Shown: positions 1 to 10,310 of the stretch, in pieces
How positions within the stretch are numbered: the first letter of the stretch is position 1
How the letters are laid out: each line of letters begins with the position of its first letter
Assembly (NCBI GenBank): GCA_033763695.1
Contig: JANRKB010000052.1
Location: 1-64,000 of the forward strand
Origin: JANRKB01 sp033763695
GTDB taxonomy: Bacteria > Planctomycetota > Phycisphaerae > Phycisphaerales > UBA1924
DNA length: 64,000 nt
Direction of reading: 5' to 3'
The notes under the pieces: model-generated
Told to the model about the DNA's origin: nothing
Databases searched by the model: none
What the model saw: only the letters and a program-made list of their open reading frames with translations
Position numbers and translations under genes: made by a program

Positions 1-1380
<1,380 letters not shown>

Positions 1381-1913
1381 TTTTCTTGATTCCCCTTAGC
1401 CTTTCGACTTCGGGGGAGATTATCAAAGAAGTGTTGACCTGTATCTACCCGCCGCACCACGGCTTGCACCGTCGCACGGCAGATAAGGTCTTTATCGAGC
1501 CGCCCCGTAAGGAACGACTCGACACGTTGATGGCTATCAACGCTTTCGCTAAATCACTCGTTTTGGATGATTGAAAGGTATTCACCTTCAAACTTACCAA
1601 CACGAGAGTGACAGCGTCCGGGGCTGTGAGGCCCGGACCAGCTTCCCGCACCAGCCCATAGGGCTGATCGGGTCTTGTGATCGACTTCAGCGTTCCCAAG
1701 CTGAGGGATGGGTCGTGACCCATGCCGAAGTCGCACACTCTCGCGCGGTTCCCAACTGTTCACTTGTCAAAGATGGGGCCTTCAGCCGGGTCTCACACCC
1801 GTTGTCGGCCGTGCCATGTGGCGGGGGAGAGTCTAGCGGCTGCCCGGAAGGGGTCAAGCCGCAGGGGAAAACACTTTCTGCAATTTTCACACAACCTTCT
1901 CCACCTCAACAGT
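1381..1913 (-). promoter_or_regulatory. 16S rRNA upstream leader/promoter region, no gene seen
   Basis: About 530 bp between the 16S 5' end and the stop of the ComF-like gene must carry the rRNA promoter and leader. Close to the 16S start, 1392-1418 can form a stem on the transcribed strand (TCCCC paired with GGGGA), a plausible leader processing stem. A TTGACA sequence reads on the minus strand at 1770-1765, but no good -10 lies 16-18 nt downstream, so I do not assign a promoter. ORFs here are short and unlike known proteins. Confidence 0.45.
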
Positions 1914-2801
1914 TTACGCCTGTGCGCTTTCCGTGGCACCTCCGCCCAGCCCTCCCACACCCGCCGTCGGCGTCACCCCGACCGCACATCCCCACACCTC
2001 CACAGGCCCGACACCCAACCTTTTTACAAACCGTCTCGCCTCGCGGCACGCCGCCCGCATCGTCGCACCGGTGGTACGCACGTCGTCCACCACCACGACC
2101 AGTTGCGTATCCGCGGGCAACCTGCCGCCCGCTCGGAACGCGCCACGCACGTTTCGAGCTCGGTCCGCACCCGTCAATCCCACCTGCGGCGGGCCATGGC
2201 GGCGCGACAACACCCGCGCCAGCCGCACATCGCACGTCTGCCGCATGCCGCGTGCGAGCACGAGCGTGTGGTCTACGCCGCGGCTCAGGCGACGCCGCCA
2301 ACTTGCGGGCACCGGCACCAGCGCGACCCGCTGCTCCGGTATCCGCGCATGCGCGAGTTCCTCCTTCAGCCGCTGCCCCAAAAGGCGGCCCAGTTCCAGC
2401 CCCACCGCACGCCATGCCGTGAACTTCAGTTCGAGCACCGCGTCCCGCAACACGCCGTCATACGCGCCGAGGCGGACGAACCGCCGCCAGGGCAGCCGCT
2501 GCTCACGACACCACGAGCAATCGACGCCTGCGGCACCATCGGCCAGCGCGGGTTCATGCTCGCGGACATCGCTGCCGCATCGCGGGCATGAGTCGATCCG
2601 CGAATCAGGGGTCCACCCGACATCCGCGGCCCGCTGCGTGAACGGCCCTGCGCTTCGACCGAGCAGTTCTTCTTCGAAGACGCGCCACCACCCGGGCGGA
2701 GCCTCGGCAGCGGTTGCTTCTGGCGGCGGCGGCGGAGCATCCGCCGGAAGCCCCGGTGGCCACACAAACTTCGGGGGTTTGTCGAGCGGTGCACGTGTCA
2801 C
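1914..2801 (-). CDS. ComF-like phosphoribosyltransferase family protein
   Basis: This is a ComF-family protein. A Cys4 zinc ribbon (CPRC...CSWC) in the first third is followed by a type I PRTase fold with the phosphoribosyl-pyrophosphate loop VVVVDDVRTTGAT. In naturally competent bacteria ComF takes part in DNA uptake and transformation, although the biochemical reaction is unclear. The N-terminus is Pro/Ala-rich and poorly conserved. I chose the GTG at 2801 (295 aa). Another GTG at 2927 would overlap the start of purF on the other strand and leave no room for purF's promoter. Neither start has a clear ribosome site. ComM, a helicase of the same process, is also in this window (53334-54914). 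Confidence 0.8.
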   Translation of the reverse strand: MTRAPLDKPPKFVWPPGLPADAPPPPPEATAAEAPPGWWRVFEEELLGRSAGPFTQRAADVGWTPDSRIDSCPRCGSDVREHEPALADGAAGVDCSWCREQRLPWRRFVRLGAYDGVLRDAVLELKFTAWRAVGLELGRLLGQRLKEELAHARIPEQRVALVPVPASWRRRLSRGVDHTLVLARGMRQTCDVRLARVLSRRHGPPQVGLTGADRARNVRGAFRAGGRLPADTQLVVVVDDVRTTGATMRAACREARRFVKRLGVGPVEVWGCAVGVTPTAGVGGLGGGATESAQA

Positions 2802-2883
2802 GCGAGCCAGCCTACCGCGCGACCGGCAAACTTCATATCGCGATCGACGCGTGCCGCGGGTCTTGCCTGCTACGCTCCCCGCG

Positions 2884-4413
2884 ATGAAGCCGCCGATTGC
2901 TCTCCCCGTGCTTCGTTCCGCGTCCACCGCTCACGCGTGCGGCCGCGCCGACACACAGACGATCGCGCCGATTCCCGAGCCCAAGGCCAAGGAAAAGTGC
3001 GGCGTCTTTGGCGTGTGGAACCACCCACGCCCGGCCCAAGTCACCTACTTCGGCCTGTACGCCCAGCAGCATCGCGGCCAGGAATCCGCCGGGATCGTCG
3101 TCACGGACACCCGGACCATGCGCGGCGTCACCGGCATGGGTCTCGTTGCGGAGATCTTCGACCCGCCGATGCTCGCCGACCTCGACGCCGGCTCGCGCGG
3201 CGCGATCGGGCACAACCGCTACTCCACCGCTGGCGGCTCGCTCGCGTGCAACGCCCAGCCGCTGCTGGAACGATTCGTCGGCGGCCAGATCGCGCTCGCC
3301 CACAACGGCAATCTGGTCAACGCCGACGCGATGCGCGAACGGTTCGAGCGCAACGGCCACCTCTTCCACACCACGAGCGACACCGAAGTCATCATCCACC
3401 TGCTCGCTTCGCCCGAGCAGCAGCAGACGCCCGACCCGCTCGCGGCCACGCTGCGCCGGTTGCAAGGCGCGTTCAGCCTCGTCTTCATGCGGCCCGGCTG
3501 CATCGAAGCGTGCCGCGATCCGTGGGGATGGCGACCGCTGGTGATCGGTTCGATGCCGCATCCCGACGGCAAGGGCACGACGTGGGTGGTCGCGAGCGAA
3601 ACCGTCGCGCTTGATGTCGTCGGCGCGACATTCCTCCGCGAAGTCGAGCCCGGCGAGATCGTGACGATCAGCGACGAAGGCCTCAAGAGCCGCCACTACG
3701 TCGACGCCGTCGCGCCCGCGGCACACTGCGTCTTCGAGCACGTCTACTTCGCCAACCCCGCCAGCAACGTCTTTGGTCAAAACGTGCAGGCCACCCGCGA
3801 ACGCCTGGGTGAAACGCTCGCGCGCGAAGCCCCGGTCGAGGCCGACTTCGTCATGCCCATGCCCGACTCCGGACGCTCTGCGGCGAACGGCTACGCCCGA
3901 GAAAGCGGCATCGCGTATCGCGAGGGCATCGTGCCCAATCGATATGTAGGCCGCACGTTCATCAAGCCCAGTCAGGCCGAGCGCGCCGCCGCCGTACGCC
4001 TCAAACTCAACGTCATCGCCGACCTCGTGCGCGGCAAGCGCGTCATCGTCGTCGACGATTCGATCGTGCGCGGCACCACCACCAAAGCCAAAATGGACCA
4101 GCTCCGCCAGGCCGGCGCCAAAGAGATCCACCTCCGCATCAGTTGCCCGCCCATCAAGCACCCGTGCTTCTTCGGCGTTGACTTCGCCACCCGCGATCAA
4201 CTCATCGCGCACAATCGCGACGTCGAATCGATCCGCACGTTCCTCGGCGTGGATTCGCTGCACTACCTCAGCCTTGAGGGCGTGCTCTCGTGCATGGATC
4301 GCCCGGCGGCCGCGTACTGCACCGCCTGCTTCAGCGGCGACTATCGCATCGACGTCTCCCACCCGCAGAGCGAGTCGGAGATGCGCACGGATCAGATGAC
4401 GATGTTCGCCTAA
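2884..4413 (+). CDS. purF: amidophosphoribosyltransferase (glutamine PRPP amidotransferase)
   Basis: PurF makes 5-phosphoribosylamine from PRPP and glutamine, the first committed step of purine synthesis. The class II glutaminase domain starts at Cys39 (KCGVFGVW), the nucleophile expected to be exposed by propeptide removal, followed by QHRGQESAGI. The C-terminal PRTase domain carries VIVVDDSIVRGTT. Length is 509 aa from the ATG at 2884. The 38-residue leader before the catalytic Cys is longer than in E. coli PurF, which has only Met, and resembles propeptide-bearing forms. The gene is divergent from the ComF-like gene and convergent with the next one, with a 16-bp gap. Confidence 0.96.
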   Translation: MKPPIALPVLRSASTAHACGRADTQTIAPIPEPKAKEKCGVFGVWNHPRPAQVTYFGLYAQQHRGQESAGIVVTDTRTMRGVTGMGLVAEIFDPPMLADLDAGSRGAIGHNRYSTAGGSLACNAQPLLERFVGGQIALAHNGNLVNADAMRERFERNGHLFHTTSDTEVIIHLLASPEQQQTPDPLAATLRRLQGAFSLVFMRPGCIEACRDPWGWRPLVIGSMPHPDGKGTTWVVASETVALDVVGATFLREVEPGEIVTISDEGLKSRHYVDAVAPAAHCVFEHVYFANPASNVFGQNVQATRERLGETLAREAPVEADFVMPMPDSGRSAANGYARESGIAYREGIVPNRYVGRTFIKPSQAERAAAVRLKLNVIADLVRGKRVIVVDDSIVRGTTTKAKMDQLRQAGAKEIHLRISCPPIKHPCFFGVDFATRDQLIAHNRDVESIRTFLGVDSLHYLSLEGVLSCMDRPAAAYCTACFSGDYRIDVSHPQSESEMRTDQMTMFA

Positions 4414-4429
4414 ACGGCATAACTTCGGC

Positions 4430-5116
4430 TCAGAACGGTCGGCGCGTCGGATTGACAACCATGTTGTCGCGCCCGGGCACCAAGAGGTCGGCGATTTCCG
4501 TCGCCTCGGTGAAGCTCTCGCGCGCCTGCTCGATGTTGATGGCGGGCGAGAGAATCTGGCCTTGCTCAAGGTGTTCGACGGTGGCGATGGCGTCGCCGCA
4601 GACGAGCGTGGTGTGTCGCGGTTCTTCGACGAGCAGGCCACACATCCCCGGCGTGACACCCGGCATGGGGAAGAGCGAGACGTGCGGCGCGAGCATGTCC
4701 GGCGCGGGCTTGCAGCGACGCAGCAGCGCGATCTCAGACTCGAGCGCGGCCTTCATCTCAGCATCGCCCGAGGTGATCGCTTCCTTGAGTTTCTGCGCCA
4801 GCGGCACGCCGAACGCTTCACGCTCGTCGGCGTGGACCCACCAGTCCGCGTCCTCGAACGCGCGCAGGCCGCGCCGGACATCCGGGCGGAAACTGGTGAG
4901 GAAGACATCGGTGATGTCTGCGGGGCGCAGGCCGCTGCGTTCGTTGAGCCGCGCGACGATCGCCTGATCGGGCAGGCCCGGATCGACGAGAATCGTGCGT
5001 TTGCCGCTGCGGATGAGCGTGGTCGTGGCATGCCCGGTGCGGCTGCCCGCCTTCTCATTCCAGAGCGGGTGCGTGGACAGTGTGCCGATGCTGATGATGC
5101 GAACGGAGACGGACAT
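4430..5116 (-). CDS. metallo-beta-lactamase-fold protein lacking the metal ligands
   Basis: The 228-aa protein has the layout of a small MBL-fold hydrolase: an early strand ending in VDPGLP, a strand ending in VFLTS, a later PGVTPG turn and LVCGDA, and a final VPGRD. The HxHxDH motif, expected after VFLT, reads SFRPDV: only the Asp remains and all three His are gone. The PGHTPG His is Val, and the terminal His is Arg. A zinc enzyme is therefore unlikely. It may be a binding or structural protein. ATG 5116 is preferred over the upstream GTG at 5140. It is convergent with purF. Confidence 0.75.
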   Translation of the reverse strand: MSVSVRIISIGTLSTHPLWNEKAGSRTGHATTTLIRSGKRTILVDPGLPDQAIVARLNERSGLRPADITDVFLTSFRPDVRRGLRAFEDADWWVHADEREAFGVPLAQKLKEAITSGDAEMKAALESEIALLRRCKPAPDMLAPHVSLFPMPGVTPGMCGLLVEEPRHTTLVCGDAIATVEHLEQGQILSPAINIEQARESFTEATEIADLLVPGRDNMVVNPTRRPF

Positions 5117-5176
5117 GCCCGAAGGGTAGACGCGCGGCACGCCGGTACCTCGTCCGCCGCATCAAGCCCCCAACGC

Positions 5177-6469
5177 TCAGCGGGCCATCGCCGTCGCACG
5201 ATCGTCAACCTTGCCGCCCAAGCGTGCGACACGCTGGCGCAGATTGTCGAGCACATTCACGAAGTTGATGTACGAGTCATAGGGCGACTCGTACGGGCTG
5301 AAGTACTGGTGCACCGCGCCGTCGTTGGCTCCCTTGGTGCTCATGTAGTAGAAGTGATCGCTGGTCGTCAGGCGGCGCCAATCGCTCAGCAGGCGACGCG
5401 CTTCCTCCGGGTCATTGGCCGCGGCGACCGCCTGCTTGACCCCGTTCTCCAAGCGGAAAACCTCATCAAGTGCGGCACTCTGCATCGGATTGCCGCGCCA
5501 CGCCGAGACATCGCGTTCGCTGTCGGCCCAGCTCGTCGGCTCGGGCACGTCGAGCACCTGCTCGGCGGGGTTGTTCCGCAGGGCTTCGCCGGGCGTCGCG
5601 AACGCGTGCCCGGTGCGCAGCACTTCGCCGGGGAGTTGATCCAGGAAGTCGAAGATGCCCGTCTCTTCCCACTGGTGCTCGCCGAACGTCTCGTAGTCCA
5701 TGAAGAGATTGACGAGCGGGGCGTCGCGCAGGGCGTTGTTCACCCATGCCGCGAACTTGAGCGCCGTCAGCGGCCAGTGCTGCCAACTCTTCGCCGAGAA
5801 GCGAAACGCGATGTCGTCGCTGAGGCGATAGTTCTTGAGCAAGAGACCAAACGCCCGCCCCTCGCGCCCAGCCAGCGGCTTGGACCCCGGCGGCATCGGC
5901 GGGCGGAACACCAACCCCGGCGAGCGCCCGATCAGGTGTCGATCGGTGCCTTCGCACAAAATCCCGGCAAAACGCGGCTGTCCGCCCGCGTCGGTGATCG
6001 ACGCGACCTCGCGCGCCAGCACGTTGTCGTACAGCAGTTCGGTGTTGCGAAAGGTCGTCGGCGTCTGGCCAAAGAGCGACTGGATCTTGCGCGTGTGCGC
6101 CTCGATCTGCTCGCGGAACTCGCGCGGCGAATAGAGCGACGCCAGCGAGTGGTGGTACGTCTCACCCAAAAACTCGCAGCAGCCGGTGGCCGCCAGATCG
6201 CGAAAGGCGTCGATCACGTCCGGGGCATAGGCCTCGAACTGCTCCAGCACGACGCCCGTGAGGCTGAAGGAGACGCGGAAGCGCCCCTCGTGCCGACGCA
6301 CCAGATCGATCATCCGGCGCGTCGCGGGCAAGTAGCACTTGCTGGCGACCTTGCGGCAGATCTCGGCGTTGCGCTGGTCGTCAAAGTAGAACGGATCGGC
6401 GTCAAAGACGCTGTACTTCCGCAGCCGGAACGGCTGGTGCACCTGGAAACAGAAGACGACCGACCCCAT
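5177..6469 (-). CDS. glycoside hydrolase family 57 protein (amylase-like)
   Basis: GH57 enzymes act on alpha-glucans by a retaining mechanism. Family signatures are present: VHQPFRL at the N-terminus (conserved region I), FRNTELLY with the candidate Glu nucleophile, and MDYETFGEH with the candidate Asp acid/base. The 430-aa length fits the shorter GH57 amylases. There is no signal peptide, so it is probably cytoplasmic and may act on a storage polymer. The ATG at 6469 is preceded by GAGGAG at 5-nt spacing. It is divergent from the small gene plus GT4 pair, which suggests a shared role in glucan metabolism, although this is only contextual. Confidence 0.88.
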   Translation of the reverse strand: MGSVVFCFQVHQPFRLRKYSVFDADPFYFDDQRNAEICRKVASKCYLPATRRMIDLVRRHEGRFRVSFSLTGVVLEQFEAYAPDVIDAFRDLAATGCCEFLGETYHHSLASLYSPREFREQIEAHTRKIQSLFGQTPTTFRNTELLYDNVLAREVASITDAGGQPRFAGILCEGTDRHLIGRSPGLVFRPPMPPGSKPLAGREGRAFGLLLKNYRLSDDIAFRFSAKSWQHWPLTALKFAAWVNNALRDAPLVNLFMDYETFGEHQWEETGIFDFLDQLPGEVLRTGHAFATPGEALRNNPAEQVLDVPEPTSWADSERDVSAWRGNPMQSAALDEVFRLENGVKQAVAAANDPEEARRLLSDWRRLTTSDHFYYMSTKGANDGAVHQYFSPYESPYDSYINFVNVLDNLRQRVARLGGKVDDRATAMAR

Positions 6470-6557
6470 ACGACTCCTCAAACGCCCGTCCAGAACGGAC
6501 GCCGTGGTCCCGAGTGTAGCGACATCGCAGGCCGACGCCCGCTATCCTTGCGACAGC

Positions 6558-6827
6558 ATGTCCAAGTATCTCCCCGGCCAACGTGTTCGCGTCACCCAGC
6601 AGCAGCCGCGCCAGAGCGGCGACATGGTCACCACCGTCGAGGGGACCGTGCTCCGCTTTGGCCAGCAGAAGACCGGCTCGTGGTACGCCCACAGCAAGGA
6701 CCACAAGCTCTGGCTCGATCGCCTCGAACTCCGCAAGGACGACGGCGAACTGGTCGCGCTCAACCTCGACCAGTACTCCAGCGTTGAGATCCTCGCCGAC
6801 GCTCCCGCCTCCAGCGCCAAGTCGTGA
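6558..6827 (+). CDS. small hypothetical protein upstream of GT4
   Basis: This 89-aa protein (MSKYLPGQRVRV...) is highly charged and polar. It alternates short beta-like stretches with Trp/Tyr residues, such as GSWYAHSKDHKLWLDRL, which suggests a small barrel, but I recognise no family. It lies 6 bp upstream of the glycosyltransferase and is almost certainly co-transcribed with it. The ATG at 6558 is chosen because upstream codons belong to the divergent promoter region shared with the GH57 gene. Confidence 0.6.
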   Translation: MSKYLPGQRVRVTQQQPRQSGDMVTTVEGTVLRFGQQKTGSWYAHSKDHKLWLDRLELRKDDGELVALNLDQYSSVEILADAPASSAKS

Positions 6828-6833
6828 GCCGCC

Positions 6834-8015
6834 ATGCCGTCGATCGTCGTTGAAGGCTGGCGACTGCTCCCCCACTCCTACGCGATCATCAACGCGCAGC
6901 AGTGCGTCGAGATGCTCGCACGCCCCGACATCGCGCTCTATCACCAGGACGTCGCCTACTTCTCGCCGTCGTGGCGGCCGGTCTATGGCGCTTTGCCCAA
7001 GGCGCGCGAGGACAAGGTCGCCGCGATCGCGGCCCCGCCCGCCGACCTCGTGCCTGATGCCGTGCTGCGCTACTCCTTCCCCTACAACCTCGCGCCCGCG
7101 CGGCATCGCGCGTCGCGTCTGTTCGTCTTCGGCACCAGTGAGTATCTGGGCCTGACGCCCGAGATGACCACGCCGCCCGGCCGCGTCCGCGATCACCTGC
7201 TCAGCGCGGACGCGCGGATCATCACCTGCAGCAACTGGTCGCGCCAAGGTTTCCTCAACGCTGGCGCACCGGAAGATCGCGTGTACGTCGTGCCCGCGGG
7301 CATCGACCCCGATCTCTTTGCGCCGATGGACCCCGCCCAGCGCGAGCAAGTGCGCGCGTCCAACAAGTGGAACGATGCCTTTGTCTTCCTCAACATCGGC
7401 GGCATGAGCGCCAACAAGGGCGTCGCCGCACTGCTCAAGGCCTTCGCCCAGGTCTGCCGTCGCCATCCGCAGGCCCGTCTGTGCCTCAAGGGGCTCGACT
7501 CGCTCTACGCCAGCAAGTCGATGCTCTCGACCGCCGCCAAGACGCTCAGCGGCGAAGAACTCAAGCTCATCCAGCCGCGGATGATCTACACCGGCTCGAC
7601 GCTCTCGCCCGACGCGATGGCTCGCCTCTACGCCACCGCCGATTGCTACGTCTCGCCCTATCACGCCGAGGGCTTCAACATGCCCGTGCTCGAAGCCGCG
7701 GCGAGCGGCATGCCTGTCATCTGCACCAGCGGCGGCAGCACCGATGACTTCACGCACGATTCATTCCGCCTGCCCATCCGCTCCGAACTCGACAGCGCAC
7801 CCGACCTGGCCCAGCAGGGCCTGAAGATCGCGATGGATCACCTCATCGCACAAATGTGCCGCGTGATCGAGGATCGCAGCATCGCCGACAAGGCCCGCAG
7901 CGCCGGGCCGTCGTGGGCACGCCGCCACTTCACCTGGCCCGCGGTGACCGCGCGGCTAGTCGACGTCGTGATGGGACGCGTCCCACCCGAGCCTTGGCAA
8001 ACGCCTGAGGCGTGA
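6834..8015 (+). CDS. GT4-family glycosyltransferase
   Basis: This 393-aa GT-B glycosyltransferase transfers a sugar from a nucleotide-sugar donor. The C-terminal half has the family 4 signature: NIGGMSANKG at the start of the donor domain, then the EX7E motif within EGFNMPVLEAAASGMPVI, which contacts donor phosphate and sugar. The N-terminal acceptor domain is diverged. There is no signal peptide or membrane segment. It is the second gene of a two-gene unit with the small protein before it, divergent from GH57. The acceptor is unknown. Confidence 0.88.
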   Translation: MPSIVVEGWRLLPHSYAIINAQQCVEMLARPDIALYHQDVAYFSPSWRPVYGALPKAREDKVAAIAAPPADLVPDAVLRYSFPYNLAPARHRASRLFVFGTSEYLGLTPEMTTPPGRVRDHLLSADARIITCSNWSRQGFLNAGAPEDRVYVVPAGIDPDLFAPMDPAQREQVRASNKWNDAFVFLNIGGMSANKGVAALLKAFAQVCRRHPQARLCLKGLDSLYASKSMLSTAAKTLSGEELKLIQPRMIYTGSTLSPDAMARLYATADCYVSPYHAEGFNMPVLEAAASGMPVICTSGGSTDDFTHDSFRLPIRSELDSAPDLAQQGLKIAMDHLIAQMCRVIEDRSIADKARSAGPSWARRHFTWPAVTARLVDVVMGRVPPEPWQTPEA

Positions 8016-8041
8016 CACGCATCGTGTCGACACGACGCCTC
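8007..8041. terminator. bidirectional hairpin between convergent genes
   Basis: Nested palindromes: GAGGCGT (8007-8013) pairs with ACGCCTC (8035-8041), and GACACG/CGTGTC lie inside. It overlaps the stop of the GT4 gene and ends 3 bp before the stop of the convergent YkuD gene. No U-tract is present, so function as a terminator or RNA-stabilising stem is inferred from position. Confidence 0.4.
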
Positions 8042-8043
8042 GT

Positions 8044-9483
8044 TCAAGGCTCGATCTTGACGGTGCTGATCTGCTCGGCGAGCATCTCGTAAATCAGCTC
8101 AATGTCGTCCTTGCCCAAGCGAACACAGCCCATGGAACGCTGCTGTCCGATGGAGTCAGGCTCGACCGTGCCGTGGATGCCAAAGCCCGTGTAGATCTTC
8201 GACTCACCGACGCCCTCGATGCCGATCCAGCGTTCGCCGATCGGGTTCTTGGGGTCATCAGCGCCGAACTTCTGGCCCGTCTGCGGGTTCACCCACGGCG
8301 GGTTCACCAGCTTGCTGTTCTTCTTGACGACAAAGTTGCCGACCGGCGTGCCGTTGTTGGTGCCCAGGCCGACCTTGAAGGACTTGATGAACGTCCAGTT
8401 CTCCGGCTCATCGGGCGAGCCTTGGAAGAGGTCGAGGCGATAGTCGCCCTTGTGCACGATCACGTGGAACGGCCCGCGCACGAGCTTGAGCTTCTGCCCG
8501 ACGCTCAGCCGCGACGGATCCGCCTTGTTGATCCGCTGAATCAGGCGCCAATCCGTGACAAGCTCACGCTTCTTGGCAATCTTCACAAGGTTGTCGCCCG
8601 ACTGCACGGCATACTGCTCGACGATCTTGTCACCCGGCGTCACCTTGCTCGAGAAAACCAGTTCATCGTTGATCGTGCCGAGCTTGGACCGCAGTGCATC
8701 CGCGTCTGACTTGACGATGTTGCGGTGCAGCAGCGCCTTGCTGTAGATCGCGCGGGCCGCGACGAGGTCATTCGACTGCATCTTGCGATCGCCCTCGGCG
8801 ATCAAGCCGTGGACTTCATCCGTGCTGCCGCTGGGCGCGAGGCCGCCGCCCCCGATTGCAGGTCCAGCCCCGGGTCCGCCGGTGGGGCCGCCCGCGCCGG
8901 GCTGACCCGCGCCAGGCTGACCGCTCCCGGGCTGCGCGCCCGGAGCAGGCTTGACGTCCGACGGATTGGGCCGCGAAACATCGACGGGTGCCGGCTTGCC
9001 GGTCTCACCCGCGGGCGGCAGCGTTGAGGGCGCCGACGCGCCCGGCTGGCCACTGCTCGGCTGACCACTGCTGGGCTGATTCGGCATGCTGCTGGGCTGA
9101 GTGCTGGGCTGGCTTCCCGGTTGGGCCGCCTGCGCCAGCGTCGCGCTCAGGCTCGACGGCCCTTGGCTGATCGTCGTCGGCGTCGACGTGTTCGGCGCGG
9201 GCGGCGTCACCAGCCCGTTGCCCTCGCCACGCGTCGCGATCTTCGGGCCAGTCTTGTTGTCCGACGTGCCCTTCAGGGTCGCGTCATCCGCCTGCGCGCT
9301 CTTGGGCTCGGCGATCCCGCCCTCGCCCTTGAGCTTGGAGACCAGCCAGATGCCGCCGACGATCACCGCCACGCCGGCCACGGCCGCGAGGATGATCGGC
9401 GTCGGACCCTTGGTCAGACCCTTGTTCTTGTAGACATACGAGCGGCCCAGTTCACCCGAACGATCTTGCGATGGCAGACCCAT
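8044..9483 (-). CDS. LysM plus L,D-transpeptidase (YkuD) envelope protein
   Basis: A 479-aa predicted single-pass membrane protein. A short cytoplasmic N-terminus is followed by a transmembrane helix at about residues 28-49, and a long Pro/Gly/Ser linker at about 70-215 with SGQPSSGQPG-like repeats. A LysM-type segment follows (YAVQSGDNLVKIA), then a C-terminal YkuD domain with HGT...SMGCVRL and catalytic Cys near residue 453. YkuD enzymes form 3-3 peptidoglycan cross-links or attach proteins to peptidoglycan; LysM binds the glycan. ATG 9483 has GGGAGG upstream. An intact enzyme supports peptidoglycan in this planctomycete. Confidence 0.9.
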   Translation of the reverse strand: MGLPSQDRSGELGRSYVYKNKGLTKGPTPIILAAVAGVAVIVGGIWLVSKLKGEGGIAEPKSAQADDATLKGTSDNKTGPKIATRGEGNGLVTPPAPNTSTPTTISQGPSSLSATLAQAAQPGSQPSTQPSSMPNQPSSGQPSSGQPGASAPSTLPPAGETGKPAPVDVSRPNPSDVKPAPGAQPGSGQPGAGQPGAGGPTGGPGAGPAIGGGGLAPSGSTDEVHGLIAEGDRKMQSNDLVAARAIYSKALLHRNIVKSDADALRSKLGTINDELVFSSKVTPGDKIVEQYAVQSGDNLVKIAKKRELVTDWRLIQRINKADPSRLSVGQKLKLVRGPFHVIVHKGDYRLDLFQGSPDEPENWTFIKSFKVGLGTNNGTPVGNFVVKKNSKLVNPPWVNPQTGQKFGADDPKNPIGERWIGIEGVGESKIYTGFGIHGTVEPDSIGQQRSMGCVRLGKDDIELIYEMLAEQISTVKIEP

Positions 9484-9522
9484 GAGACCAACCTCCCTGC
9501 GTGGGCGACGCGTCGCGCCGCC

Positions 9523-10230
9523 TCAGACCTCTTCGCTCGAAACACGCGTCGCTCGCGTCGGCCAGACCACGGCATCAAGCCGCTGATCATGCGGACCGAC
9601 CGGCACCGCGTCGAGCATGTGGGCCTCCAGGGCGATCCCTGCCGCGAAGACCCGCTGACGTGCACTCGTGCCGTCAGACCTTCCACTGTTCACATCAACC
9701 GTCACACCGTTCTGACCAAGGTCTCGCGACCTGTCACCCGCAGGGCCGGGGGTCCGACGCCTTTGGATGTACCGATCATAGAACCCGCCGCCCCGCCCCA
9801 GACGCCTGCCCCGCTCGTCAAATGCAAGCCCCGGCACCAGCACCACCTCAGGCTCCGCCAGCCCGCCCCCCGACCCCAAAGGCCCCGCCACCGGCGCGCA
9901 CGGCACCTGCACGCCGTGCTGATCGGCACGCAGGGCACACGGCCAGCAATCAATCCACAGCGGCGTCATCGTCTTGGCCGCCCAGTCCACACCCGGCAAC
10001 GCGACCGCAATGCCGCGGGCCAGCGCAAATGAAATCAGCGGGCCGATGTCCGGCTCGTCAGGCAGCGGCACAAACGCCATGATCGAACGCGCCGACAACA
10101 GCCAAGGCTGCGTCTGCAGCATCATGCACACCGCGCGCGACTGCCGCTGCCGCTCCGCATCATCCAGCGCGGCGAGCCGCGCACGCACCACGCCGCGGCA
10201 CGCACGCTTGATGTGCTCCACTTCGCCCAT
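9523..10230 (-). CDS. 5-formyltetrahydrofolate cyclo-ligase
   Basis: The enzyme converts 5-formyl-THF to 5,10-methenyl-THF using ATP, returning folate to one-carbon metabolism. The family signature VPGLAFDERGRRLGRGGGFYDRY is clear in two overlapping parts (PGLAFD and GRGGGFYDR). The 235-aa protein is longer than usual. About 35 extra residues lie between GGGFYDRY and the last conserved strand (FAAGIALE), rich in Arg, Gly and Ser and without predicted structure. The ATG at 10230 abuts the divergent prenyltransferase promoter. Confidence 0.88.
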   Translation of the reverse strand: MGEVEHIKRACRGVVRARLAALDDAERQRQSRAVCMMLQTQPWLLSARSIMAFVPLPDEPDIGPLISFALARGIAVALPGVDWAAKTMTPLWIDCWPCALRADQHGVQVPCAPVAGPLGSGGGLAEPEVVLVPGLAFDERGRRLGRGGGFYDRYIQRRRTPGPAGDRSRDLGQNGVTVDVNSGRSDGTSARQRVFAAGIALEAHMLDAVPVGPHDQRLDAVVWPTRATRVSSEEV

Positions 10231-10310
10231 GCACGGACTGTATGGTTATGCGAACGACGACGATGTCCGACATCGATTCGCCAACCCGCCCCCGCGCTTA
10301 CCCTTGCCCC

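Noticed and set aside
1933..2883. Upstream extension of the purF frame
   Set aside because: It is antisense to the ComF-like gene and Arg/Ser-rich; the conserved protein starts just after 2884.
2833..4659. 608-aa minus-strand frame
   Set aside because: It is antisense to purF and biased toward Ala, Arg and Asp.
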